Shown here: one piece after another, positions 15,801-24,310 of the stretch
Layout of the letters: every line of letters starts with the position of its first letter
Position numbering within the stretch: the first letter of the stretch is position 1
NCBI GenBank assembly: GCA_964609965.1
Contig: CAZSTS010000017.1
Span: 1-46,983 of the forward strand
Reading direction: 5' to 3'
DNA: 46,983 bases
DNA from: JAHJDR01 sp964609965
Lineage (GTDB): Bacteria; UBA10199; JADGCS01
The notes under the pieces: model-generated
The model's input: only the letters and a program-made list of their open reading frames with translations
The model's database searches: none
What the model was told of the DNA's origin: nothing
Made by a program: the position numbers and the translations under genes

Positions 15801-16976
15801 ATGAAATATAGAAATACATATTTACCACTACTCACTGTCTTAATAGTACTTACATTTATAATAAACTGTAGTTCTTTGCGGGATTCGGATCAGTTTACTA
15901 ATAAAATTGAGGCTCCCTTATTTGTATCTGAACTCTATGGTTCTTCAACTCAAACGCTTTCAATTAATCATCCAGATGGTGGTCATGTTTCTTGGATGGG
16001 TTTTATTCAGTCTAATAATTATAAATATTTTAAAGTGACAAAAGTTCAAGTTGGTTCAGAAACTATTGTGAGTGATGGTGTAGAAAAAGAGGGTGAGTTA
16101 TTCACCGCTTCATCAAATAGTATTATTCAAGATATTGATATTGGCTCTAGTGAGTCAGGAAATAATGAATATGTTGATGGAAGTATCAATGTAGCAGGGA
16201 ATACTGATCTCAAAATTACAATTAATTATGCTCCTCTTCAAGCTATCGAAGATGAGAATACACCTCATGAAGCTTTTCTGGTTATTAATTATGATTTACC
16301 AATACCAGGGTCAGTTCTTATTTGGCTTAAAGCGGAAACTGACGGTACAAAATCCGAAAAATGCACACAAGACCCTTCGACAATGGAAGTCATAGAATAT
16401 AGAGTCGTTGATAGCGCGTTTGATTTGTATTTTTGCAGTGCTGAGGTTGCAGCAAATAATCAAAACAATACACCTCAAGAATCAAGTGATCCAGACTACC
16501 ACGGTGCTTCTACAAACATAGCTTCTATTGCTATGGAAGATGATGTGATAACGTTTTATAAAGTTGATGATGAAACAGTTTGTGTGCTTACCGAACCAGA
16601 CCCAAGTATTCCTTCATTTGTTTTACCTATCCCAGATGGGTTAGCCCCTATTGAAAGTATGGATATTAATATTATGGAAGGGTCCTATGCTGAATGCGCT
16701 TTAGATCCAGAAGGCGGTAATATTTTTTGTGATGCCAATATTCAGATTGATGCCCTTGTATCTCTTACAGGCATGACTCTTACTAATCAGAGCTATACGG
16801 CTGATGAGCTAGTAACAAATGATTGCCCAGACTTTGGGGCAATAAGTGGTTCTGGTGTTTTTGGAGATGATGAACTCACACTTATTTTTGTGGGCAAAAC
16901 CATCTCTGATATGAATACTGAAGAGTATGGCATTGTGGATTCATTGATTGTAGCAGAGATTGCTTTGGAGAAGTGA
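15801..16976 (+). CDS. Hypothetical exported, probably lipid-anchored, acidic protein
   Basis: I do not recognise a family. The product begins with a signal sequence (MKYRNTYLPLLTVLIVLTF) ending IINC-SS, with Cys23 as a possible lipidation site; the Asn just before it is unusual for a classical lipobox. The mature part of about 370 residues is acidic and beta-rich, with several cysteine pairs (for example EKCTQD, FYLC-type segments, CALDPEGGNIFC) that could form disulfides outside the cytoplasm. The frame can be extended to an ATG at 15729, but that start lies inside the palindromic repeat and adds residues before the signal peptide, so I chose 15801. It ends 14 bp from the convergent acidic-protein gene. 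Function unknown. Confidence 0.7.
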   Translation: MKYRNTYLPLLTVLIVLTFIINCSSLRDSDQFTNKIEAPLFVSELYGSSTQTLSINHPDGGHVSWMGFIQSNNYKYFKVTKVQVGSETIVSDGVEKEGELFTASSNSIIQDIDIGSSESGNNEYVDGSINVAGNTDLKITINYAPLQAIEDENTPHEAFLVINYDLPIPGSVLIWLKAETDGTKSEKCTQDPSTMEVIEYRVVDSAFDLYFCSAEVAANNQNNTPQESSDPDYHGASTNIASIAMEDDVITFYKVDDETVCVLTEPDPSIPSFVLPIPDGLAPIESMDINIMEGSYAECALDPEGGNIFCDANIQIDALVSLTGMTLTNQSYTADELVTNDCPDFGAISGSGVFGDDELTLIFVGKTISDMNTEEYGIVDSLIVAEIALEK

Positions 16977-16990
16977 TTCTTTGGTTAGGT

Positions 16991-18454
16991 TTACATGGGG
17001 CCATCTGTTAGAATAACAGATCTTCCAGTCAGTTCATATCCATTTTCTTCTGCAATATCAGATAATTTTTCATCATCAAGATTAATGAGATGAAATAAAC
17101 CACCTTCTGTATAACCATTTGCGCCTGCGAGATTCACATTAATAGCTTCAATAGATGCGTATGTTGATTCGTCAATTATACCACCTTCGAAATTAATAAC
17201 GTCACCGATGTTAACTTCACTAGTGTCTAATTCTAAACCTTCACAGATGATTCTTACTTGGTCGCCATCTTCGTTTGTGAGGACAATCACAACGTTACCG
17301 TTTTCATACTCAAATGTGATCGTACAATCCTCTGCATCGATTGTGAGAGTATCAAGTGTTTCAGAATCGAATGTCACTGTGTATTCTCTTCCGTTGACAA
17401 AGTCTTCGTCACTTGGATCAATTTCGTATTCATTGTCTCTATCACTCATTTCAACTCTAGTGAAGTAACCCACGTCAGAGTTGTAATCATGTCCGTAGAG
17501 TGAATAACCATAAGAGTGCTCAGTGGTTGCGGTAGAGTAGATCGTCATGGCAAGATCTTCTGGAATACTGTCAATGTTTACGGGGAGAACAGGAAGAATA
17601 ATTTTTGGGTTACCAAGGATGTTGTAGTAATAAAAAGTTCCGTCTGCTAATGTGACTTTAATTCTTAAGGAGGGAGGGTCAGCTGTACCATCATAATCCA
17701 TGAAATTCACAATGGCGTTTTCTGGGATACTACTAAGATCTACGACTGTTCCATTTGTGCCGTTAGAGTATTCAGGACTATCGAGTTCACTAACCACGCC
17801 ATCTCCATTTACATCCTTCAAGTTACCATCTTCATCATAGATGTAATCCTCATCTGAATTTTCAATAATACCATCATGGTTTAGATCTTGATAGTGCAGA
17901 GGGTTATCAGGATCTACGTAATTAAGAGGGTTGTCTGGAAAATTTGTGCTATCTCCTTCATCAGCAGTGGCATCAATATTGTAAACATCACCATCTTGTG
18001 GGTTATCAGGATCGGGTGCAATGTGGTCATCATCTTCAGTAACGACGTTATGATCGTTAAAAAGGTCTTCGGCAGCATCGAAGTCATCCATAAATTCGCC
18101 ATCACACATATCTTGAATGGATTGTAATTCGGTAATGAGATTTGAAATGGCAGTGGCATCAGCGGTGTCGAGAGTTTCACCAGAGTTAAGAATAGCCTCA
18201 AGCTGGCTCCATTCTTGCCAAAGATAAAGGGCCCAATCGTCGAGTTCTACTTCGATTGCATCATGGATGAGTTCAATCGTATCAACACTGCAGTTGAATT
18301 CTTCGAATTTGGCAGCAAGATAGGTCTGACGTTCCGTGGAAGTCATATCATGCCAAGCTTCTAGACTTATAATATCACCAAAATAATCAGTGATAGTTTG
18401 AAGCGTATAACTTTCGAGATCTATGTTGTAATCTGTGCTTGTAACGTCACTCAT
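16991..18454 (-). CDS. Acidic modular protein with two EF-hand/dockerin-like loops (paralogue A)
   Basis: No known family is recognised. The 487-residue, very acidic product is a clear paralogue of the gene at 20173-22065. A conserved N-terminal domain of about 135 residues (MSDVTSTDYNIDLESYTLQT onward) is followed by an Asp/Asn-rich linker and two calcium-binding-type loops, DLNHDGIIENSD (190-201) and DVNGDGVVSELD (214-225). These have Asp/Asn at positions 1, 3, 5, Gly at 6 and Asp at 12. A conserved beta domain follows, then one copy of a module starting EYTVTF (about 358-487). There is no signal peptide or membrane helix. The ATG has AAGGATG upstream, in a leader shared with the paralogue. 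The protein stops where the paralogue enters its second module. Function unknown. Confidence 0.75.
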   Translation of the reverse strand: MSDVTSTDYNIDLESYTLQTITDYFGDIISLEAWHDMTSTERQTYLAAKFEEFNCSVDTIELIHDAIEVELDDWALYLWQEWSQLEAILNSGETLDTADATAISNLITELQSIQDMCDGEFMDDFDAAEDLFNDHNVVTEDDDHIAPDPDNPQDGDVYNIDATADEGDSTNFPDNPLNYVDPDNPLHYQDLNHDGIIENSDEDYIYDEDGNLKDVNGDGVVSELDSPEYSNGTNGTVVDLSSIPENAIVNFMDYDGTADPPSLRIKVTLADGTFYYYNILGNPKIILPVLPVNIDSIPEDLAMTIYSTATTEHSYGYSLYGHDYNSDVGYFTRVEMSDRDNEYEIDPSDEDFVNGREYTVTFDSETLDTLTIDAEDCTITFEYENGNVVIVLTNEDGDQVRIICEGLELDTSEVNIGDVINFEGGIIDESTYASIEAINVNLAGANGYTEGGLFHLINLDDEKLSDIAEENGYELTGRSVILTDGPM

Positions 18455-18705
18455 GATACATCCTTATATTCATGCCCAGTATTCAGTATATCACAAATAT
18501 TATAAGCAAGAATAATGCCATTTTTTTTAAAAATTCACATGTTATAGCTGCTTGAATTTATTGGGTTAATTATGGCTATCAGAAAAACGTCAATGATATT
18601 GTGAGGTTTTCCCTCTCTTAATCTGAGAAAAATGGGGAGAAGATTCCCAAATTGATAATCACTGTTACTATTTGTTATTAGGAATTTAATAAAGAAGGGG
18701 CATAC
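18455..18705. other. Divergent intergenic region of the acidic-protein/hydrolase pair
   Basis: The part next to paralogue A carries its leader (ATAAGGATGTATC before the ATG on the minus strand), nearly identical to the leader of paralogue B. The rest is AT-rich with no recognisable gene. Promoters for both directions must lie here, but none stands out. Confidence 0.35.
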
Positions 18706-18822
18706 ATGAATCCCGTTAGACCTTGGTACTATGCATATGTTTTACTTAATGAGAAGACAGGTAAATTTTATACAGGAGCTAGCTTTGCATCTAACGGGAT
18801 AAAAGGAGGTCTAACGGGATGA
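18706..18822 (+). pseudogene. Truncated GIY-YIG endonuclease remnant
   Basis: A 38-codon frame encodes WYYAYVLLNEKTGKFYTG, which matches the first two strands of small GIY-YIG nucleases (usually about 80-100 residues, with YYVYVL...G.YTG.T at the start). After this the reading changes to an unrelated short tail and stops. The Arg, His and Glu of the active site are absent, so it cannot be an active nuclease. Its stop overlaps the start of the glycoside hydrolase (ATGA), and its end contains the AAAGGAGG ribosome-binding site of that gene. Small GIY-YIG genes move as homing-type cassettes in many genomes; the flanking 12-bp inverted repeat suggests a decayed cassette. Confidence 0.55.
18711..18819. 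repeat. Perfect 12-bp inverted repeat around the GIY-YIG remnant
   Basis: TCCCGTTAGACC at 18711-18722 is the exact reverse complement of GGTCTAACGGGA at 18808-18819. An extra direct copy of TCTAACGGGAT lies at 18790-18800. The right arm runs into the hydrolase start codon. Confidence 0.8.
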
Positions 18823-20147
18823 AAAAAACATATTTAGGCATATTATTTCTTATCACGATTTTTTCTTTTTCATTTTCAGTGAGCGCATCAGATGACATCC
18901 ATTTTGGAATTGATGGGGCCATGTACCCAAATGTGCAAAAGGTAGGGAGAGAAAAGATCAAGTTAGCAACAAAGAAGATGAGTGTTCTTGGAAATATTCC
19001 CATGCGTGTTCTTTATAATAATGGAATTTCTTGGGCAGAGGTTGAACCTAAACAAGATGTTTGGAATTTTAATCAACACGATGCCATGCTTGATGGCAAC
19101 ACACATCCACTCATATTTACTGTTTATGGGTCTATGGGGACTCCGTATCACTTTGATGTGATAAAAAATAAGAACACAACCTTTCGTGAGTATCTTGAAA
19201 AAATGGCAGATAATAAAGGGGCTCGAGCAGTAAAAAAATACATCCGCACTCTTATGTTGGATTTTAATAATTCAAAACAAAGAAGAGACGTCAAAGAGTA
19301 TGTTAAAAAATTTGTGGGTCGCTATAAGGACAGGGTAAAGTATTGGGAGATTGGAAATGAAGGGATTACATCCAAGGATCGGTTTGATATTATTAAGTAC
19401 ACAGCCACTTGGATCAGAGAGGTTTATCCCGAAGCGCAAATACTGATCACAGCTGTGGCTGGGGATGATGAAGCCACGTATCAAAGAGGGCTCAATGCTT
19501 TAGATAAGTTATTAGCTCAAGGCGCAGGAAAGTATTTTGATATAGCCAATATTCATTATTACGAGAAAACAGATTCCAATCTCGAAACAAAGATTGAGAA
19601 TGCCTATGATCGTTACAAATCAATTTTAGATAAATATGGAGTCAACAAACCTATTTGGGTGACTGAAACATCAACATCAAGTTATGAAAGATCGCCTCTT
19701 TCTGGTCCTGGTTCAGAAAAAATCCAGGCAAGGGATCTTGTAAAACGATTTGTGATTTTTGCAGCCAAAGGGGCTGATAAGATTTTTTGGCATAAGTACA
19801 GGCACACAGCTTTGAACAATAAATTTCACGGTTGTAATTTAGTAAATAAAAAGACTGGTCCTAAGCCAGCCTATTACACCTTCAAATTATTAGTCGATAA
19901 AGTAGGTGATTACAAAACTGTCGAAACACTCAAACGAGGAAATGTTTGGCTTTATAAATTTGTAACTGATAAACCTGTTTTTGTGGCTTGGAGTAGATCT
20001 AATCAAACAATAGATTTGAGTGGGTATACAGATGCTCAAAAGCTTAGGGTTATAAACATTGTAGAAAGTAAAGGCGAGCGGCCAAAGGCCTCAGAACAAA
20101 GTGCTTCAGCGATAAAAATTTCTCCCAGTCCGGTGATTATTCAATGA
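18819..20147 (+). CDS. Secreted glycoside hydrolase, clan GH-A type (GH39/GH5-like)
   Basis: A cleavable signal peptide (about 1-24, ending SVSA) precedes a single TIM-barrel domain. The clan GH-A acid/base is visible as WEIGNEG (Glu181) at the end of strand 4, and the nucleophile as WVTETSTSS (Glu283) at the end of strand 7; the 102-residue spacing suits this clan. Such enzymes cleave beta-linked polysaccharides with retention of configuration. The exact family and substrate cannot be told by eye. A small beta domain follows (about 365-420). Translation probably uses AAAGGAGG 9 bp upstream. It sits between two acidic modular paralogues on the opposite strand and is a plausible client of the type II system encoded in this window, though that is inferred. 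Confidence 0.8.
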   Translation: MKKTYLGILFLITIFSFSFSVSASDDIHFGIDGAMYPNVQKVGREKIKLATKKMSVLGNIPMRVLYNNGISWAEVEPKQDVWNFNQHDAMLDGNTHPLIFTVYGSMGTPYHFDVIKNKNTTFREYLEKMADNKGARAVKKYIRTLMLDFNNSKQRRDVKEYVKKFVGRYKDRVKYWEIGNEGITSKDRFDIIKYTATWIREVYPEAQILITAVAGDDEATYQRGLNALDKLLAQGAGKYFDIANIHYYEKTDSNLETKIENAYDRYKSILDKYGVNKPIWVTETSTSSYERSPLSGPGSEKIQARDLVKRFVIFAAKGADKIFWHKYRHTALNNKFHGCNLVNKKTGPKPAYYTFKLLVDKVGDYKTVETLKRGNVWLYKFVTDKPVFVAWSRSNQTIDLSGYTDAQKLRVINIVESKGERPKASEQSASAIKISPSPVIIQ

Positions 20148-20172
20148 AGGGGATTTTGTGAAAACAAAGATT

Positions 20173-22065
20173 TTAAACCCATGAGAAAAAGGCATAACCG
20201 TCTTCAAGTACTGAATGCTCCCAAATGGGTATGCCATTGTAAGTCATTAAAGCCCAGAGGGCTTGTTCTGATTCTCCAGATGTAATGTTATCGCAGTAAA
20301 CTTCGGCAAGGACATCGTAGTTGTCTTCTGAACCTTCAATATCGCCGCCATTAATATTAATTCTATCTGCTTCAAAATCACTGGTAGCAGTTAAATCATT
20401 TTGAGAATATTGCGCTCCAATGATTGTGAATGTGGCTGTTCCTTCGCTTGTAGTGGCTCTGATAATAAGATTGCCACTCTCATCCGTGTCAAAGGTAATA
20501 ACGGCATCATCAGGAAAATTAAGATCTAAGACGTCTGGCTGACCTTCAGTGAAATGAAAAGTGTAGGCTGTATTATTTGTATAGATATCAGCGTCTGCTG
20601 GAATATTATAAGAATTATTTTCGTTAGCCAGAGAGATGCTATAGGAATCCAGAACAATGCCTGCTTCTTGAGCTTCGTCAACGAGACCGTCACCATCAAT
20701 TGTAATAATACCATAGAGACCGCCAAGCATATCAGGCTCATTAGCAGTGCCTCCAGATATAACGTAAGAGCTCATGAAATTAAAGCCATCTTCCGTCATT
20801 GTTGCATTTTCGATATTAATGGCATCACAAATATCTGCGTCTGAAGAATATTCTAGACCTACACACACGACTCTAACTTCTTTTCCTTCTTCATTAGTGA
20901 AAATAATAACGAGGTTACCATCTCCATCTTCTTCAAAAGTGATGTCACAATCATTGCCGTCAAGGGAGAACATATCTGCATCTAAAGCATCAAAGGTTAC
21001 AGTGATGACTCTTTCATTTTCAAAATCTTCGTCTGTAATATTATAAGACCATTCATTGTCTTTATCACTCATATCAACCTTAGTGAAGTACTCTACATCA
21101 GAAAGATAATCATGTCCATAGAGTGAATAACCATATGAGTGTTCAGTGGTTGCGGTAGAATAGAGTATCATAGCCAAGGCTTCTGGAATGCTATCAATGT
21201 TTACGGGGAGAATAGGAAGAATAATTTTAGGATTGCCTGTGATATTGTAGTAATAAAAAGTCCCGTCTGCTAAAGTGATTTTAATTCTTAGGGATGGAGG
21301 ATCAGCATCAGGGGCATAATCCATGAAGTTCACAATGGCGTCTTCTGGAGTATTGCTAAGATCTACGACCGTTCCATTTGTGCCGTCAGAGTACGCGGGA
21401 TTATCGAGTTCATTGACCACACCATTTCCATCTACATCCTTCAAGTTACCATTTTCATCATAGATGCAATCTACCTCTGCATTTTCAATAAGGCCATCAT
21501 GGTTTAGATCCTGATAATCAGGGTGATCGTAATTAAGAGGGTTGTCAGGAATATTTGTGCTATTTCCTTCGTCAGCAGTGGCGTCAATATTGTAAACATC
21601 GCCATCTTGTGGATTACTAGGATTGGGTGCAGTCCAGTCGTTATCTTCACTAACGATGTTATGATCGTTAAATAGGTCTTCGGCAGCATCGAAGTCATCC
21701 ATAAACTCACCATCACACATCTCTTGAATTCCTAGAATTTCGATCATGAGGTTTTCAATGGCAATTGCGTCAGCAACTTCGAGAATTACATCAGACTTAA
21801 AAATGGCGTCGAGATCGTTCCATTCTTCCCAAAGAAAGAGGGCCCAATCGTCGAGTTCTATTTCGATAGCATCGTGGATGAGTTCAATCGTATCAACACT
21901 GCAATTAAATTCTTGAAATTTAGTAGCAAGGTAAATCTGACGTTCCTCAGAACTCATATCATGCCAAGCCTCTAGACTTATAATGTCACCAAAATAATCG
22001 GTGATAGTTTGAAGCGTATAACTTTCGAGATCTATGTTGTAATCTGTGGTTGTTACATCACTCAT
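20173..22065 (-). CDS. Acidic modular protein with EF-hand/dockerin-like loops (paralogue B, longer)
   Basis: Paralogue of the gene at 16991-18454, nearly identical over the first 80 residues and very similar to about residue 350. Calcium-type loops are DLNHDGLIENAE (186-197) and DVDGNGVVNELD (210-221). Where A has one C-terminal module, B has two: about 350-485 and about 500-610. Each starts (Y/I)T(V/F)(T/H)F, continues with a D-x-ITF-x-x-(D/E) strand and contains a conserved (I/L)-(N/E)-(G/N)-(G/A) turn. The 630-residue protein is strongly acidic, with no signal peptide or membrane helix. Leader ATAAGGATGTTCC precedes the ATG. It converges with the hydrolase gene, with 25 bp between stops. 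The recent duplication around a hydrolase suggests selection for dosage or variation. Function unknown. Confidence 0.75.
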   Translation of the reverse strand: MSDVTTTDYNIDLESYTLQTITDYFGDIISLEAWHDMSSEERQIYLATKFQEFNCSVDTIELIHDAIEIELDDWALFLWEEWNDLDAIFKSDVILEVADAIAIENLMIEILGIQEMCDGEFMDDFDAAEDLFNDHNIVSEDNDWTAPNPSNPQDGDVYNIDATADEGNSTNIPDNPLNYDHPDYQDLNHDGLIENAEVDCIYDENGNLKDVDGNGVVNELDNPAYSDGTNGTVVDLSNTPEDAIVNFMDYAPDADPPSLRIKITLADGTFYYYNITGNPKIILPILPVNIDSIPEALAMILYSTATTEHSYGYSLYGHDYLSDVEYFTKVDMSDKDNEWSYNITDEDFENERVITVTFDALDADMFSLDGNDCDITFEEDGDGNLVIIFTNEEGKEVRVVCVGLEYSSDADICDAINIENATMTEDGFNFMSSYVISGGTANEPDMLGGLYGIITIDGDGLVDEAQEAGIVLDSYSISLANENNSYNIPADADIYTNNTAYTFHFTEGQPDVLDLNFPDDAVITFDTDESGNLIIRATTSEGTATFTIIGAQYSQNDLTATSDFEADRININGGDIEGSEDNYDVLAEVYCDNITSGESEQALWALMTYNGIPIWEHSVLEDGYAFFSWV

Positions 22066-22433
22066 GGAACATCCTTATACATTTATTCATAACAGTTACT
22101 ATTATAACACTAATACTAATACTATAGTAAGCAAAAGCTGTGCCAGAAAGCCTCTTGCTGAGGCTAATCTAAACGATTGATATTATTAGACTAATAGATC
22201 TCTCAATTTGGGGTGTTTTGGAGTTGAGGTTTTTTGTCATAAGTTTTGAAGATAAAAGGGGAAAAATACCCAATAAAGATCAATTGTTATAAGCAAAGCG
22301 ACAGACCCTTGTGATTCTGTTTTTAAAAATCCCAGTTTGTCAAAACCTAGAGTTATTGATAAACAGTTCGCAGTATAAAATGATAGGCGATAATCGATAA
22401 TCGATAGGTTTCAATGAACTAAAAGGGGGAAAA
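22066..22433. other. Divergent intergenic region, acidic paralogue B / gspE
   Basis: No gene is seen. The left part is the leader of paralogue B. The right part holds TTCGCAGTATA at 22368-22378 (also found before sppA at 25999-26009), a heptad array at 22382-22409 and the ribosome-binding site AAAGGGGG before gspE. Confidence 0.4.
22382..22409 (+). repeat. Heptad tandem array (4 x 7 bp), unit GATAATC
   Basis: Units GATAGGC, GATAATC, GATAATC and GATAGGT run without gap, 24 bp upstream of the gspE start. Confidence 0.75.
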
Positions 22434-24113
22434 ATGTCTCAGTATTATATTTGGAAGAAGCTTGATGAGCACATTGATAAGCTTGTTGAAAAAAAACTAA
22501 CAACAAAAGAACGAATAGATATTGCCAAGGAAGCGCAAGAGGCAAACTCATCACTTTCTCTTTGTGATCTTTTGATCAACGCGGGATTCTTAGACAAAGA
22601 AAAACTTGTAGAATTTTTTGGAGAACTTTTGGAAATTCCTGTGATTGATCCCACTGAGATCGAAATTGATCCTCAGGTTATCGCCTTTATACCAGCCTAT
22701 TTGGCTAGGCAGTATAAATTAATGCCTTTTAAGCAAGAAGGGCAAAGTCTCATGGTTGTGATGGCTGATCCAGGAAATGAAATTGCTCTTACAGAACTTC
22801 AGGCTACGTATCCTGAACAAATCGAAATCTGTATTGGGCTAGATGACAAAATCACTCAAGCTATTACTCAACAGTATCAAGCTCAAAATCTTCTCTCTGG
22901 TTGCAAAAATGAGATCAAGGTTGTGAAGTATGAGGCCATTGATCCTAAAGAAGAACGGTCAGAAGTGACAGGTGAAGAAGTTGTGAACGTTGTTAATAAT
23001 CTTATCAGTCTGGCTGTTGATGAGAAGGCTAGTGATATTCACCTTGATCCGATAAGTCAGGGAACAAAAATTCGTTACCGTGTTGATGGTCTTCTTCACG
23101 AATTGCAAACAATAGACAAACTGCTTCATCCGCTAGTTGTTTCGCGTATAAAAGTCATGGCTGGGTTAGATATTTCAGAAAAAAGAGTTCCGCAAGATGG
23201 CCGAACCAGGGTAGAGGTTGGCAATAAAGTTATTGATCTCAGAATTGCAACATACCCATCCATGTGGGGCGAAAAGGTATCCATCCGAGTTCTCACAAAA
23301 GATGTGAGTCTCAATTTAAAATCTCTTGGTTTATCAGAGGAGAATCAAGAAATCTTTCAACAAATCATCAGTCAGCCTCATGGTTTATTTTTAGTTACAG
23401 GACCAACAGGATCTGGAAAAACAACAACTCTGTATTCTGCGTTTATGAAAATCAATCGCTTAGATAAACATGCCATGTCCATTGAAGATCCTATCGAAAA
23501 CGAAATCAGTGGTGTAAATCAAGGGCAGGTGAATGTTAAAGCGGGTATCACATTTGCCACAGCCTTAAGGGCAATGTTTAGGCATGATCCAGATATTATT
23601 CTTGTGGGTGAGATCAGAGACCACGAAACAGCCGATATTTCTTCACGTGCTGCGCTGACAGGGCATTTGGTGTTTTCAACTCTTCACACAAATTCAGCCA
23701 TTGGGACTATCACACGGCTCGTTGATCTTGGGTTAGAAAGGTTTCTCATAGCTTCTTCTCTTATTGGAATAATGGCACAACGACTGGTCAGAAAGATTTG
23801 TCCCCATTGCATTGAAACCTACGAGCCTACTGAATATGAACTTGAGCAAGCCAAAGGGGTAGTGAAGAATTTTTCACGAGGTCAAGGATGTGAGAATTGC
23901 CTGCAAACAGGTTATTCAGGCCGGACTGGAATTTACGAAATCATAGCAATCGACGAAGATATGCGGCACATGATTGGAGAAGGCCTTTCTGAATCAGAGA
24001 TAATACAAAATCTCAAGGAAAAGGGCTTTAGAATGATGTGGGAAGATGGCCTTACTAAAGTGGATCAGGGAATCACATCAATGGCTGAGGTTTTGAGAGT
24101 GACCCGTGTGTAA
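22434..24113 (+). CDS. gspE: Type II secretion/type IV pilus assembly ATPase, GspE
   Basis: GspE-type hexameric ATPases power pseudopilus growth at the inner membrane. The N-terminal domain (about 20-150, MshEN/GspE_N type, with SLCDLLINAGFLD) is followed by the catalytic half with Walker A GPTGSGKTT (Lys329), Walker B region DPDIILVGEIRD with the Asp/His boxes, and the tetracysteine zinc motif CPHC...CENC near 459-490. The 559-residue length suits GspE or PilB. I prefer GspE because gspC and gspD are in the window, but it stands alone, with no gspF or pilin gene next to it, so PilB remains possible. A GG-rich ribosome-binding site precedes the ATG. Confidence 0.9.
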   Translation: MSQYYIWKKLDEHIDKLVEKKLTTKERIDIAKEAQEANSSLSLCDLLINAGFLDKEKLVEFFGELLEIPVIDPTEIEIDPQVIAFIPAYLARQYKLMPFKQEGQSLMVVMADPGNEIALTELQATYPEQIEICIGLDDKITQAITQQYQAQNLLSGCKNEIKVVKYEAIDPKEERSEVTGEEVVNVVNNLISLAVDEKASDIHLDPISQGTKIRYRVDGLLHELQTIDKLLHPLVVSRIKVMAGLDISEKRVPQDGRTRVEVGNKVIDLRIATYPSMWGEKVSIRVLTKDVSLNLKSLGLSEENQEIFQQIISQPHGLFLVTGPTGSGKTTTLYSAFMKINRLDKHAMSIEDPIENEISGVNQGQVNVKAGITFATALRAMFRHDPDIILVGEIRDHETADISSRAALTGHLVFSTLHTNSAIGTITRLVDLGLERFLIASSLIGIMAQRLVRKICPHCIETYEPTEYELEQAKGVVKNFSRGQGCENCLQTGYSGRTGIYEIIAIDEDMRHMIGEGLSESEIIQNLKEKGFRMMWEDGLTKVDQGITSMAEVLRVTRV

Positions 24114-24195
24114 AGAAATCTTAAGGCATTGATAATAGGGAGCTTTACCAGATTTCCCCCTCAAAAGAATAATCTTATCAATATATTCAAATTTA

Positions 24196-24223
24196 TTGAC
24201 AGTTTAACCCTATTTCGCATAGT
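24196..24223 (+). promoter_or_regulatory. Putative sigma70 promoter of the rpsA operon
   Basis: A perfect -35 box TTGACA (24196-24201) is followed after 16 bp by CATAGT (24218-24223, four of six consensus bases). It stands about 85 bp before the rpsA start. The GCATAGTTACTGC stretch recurs in front of gspC. Confidence 0.6.
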
Positions 24224-24310
24224 TACTGCCGTCCTGAAAAGGAAGTAATGGATTTTTAATAAGTTTTTTTAATTTTAATATAATATTTAATGGAGGCTAG
24301 GACAGATATT

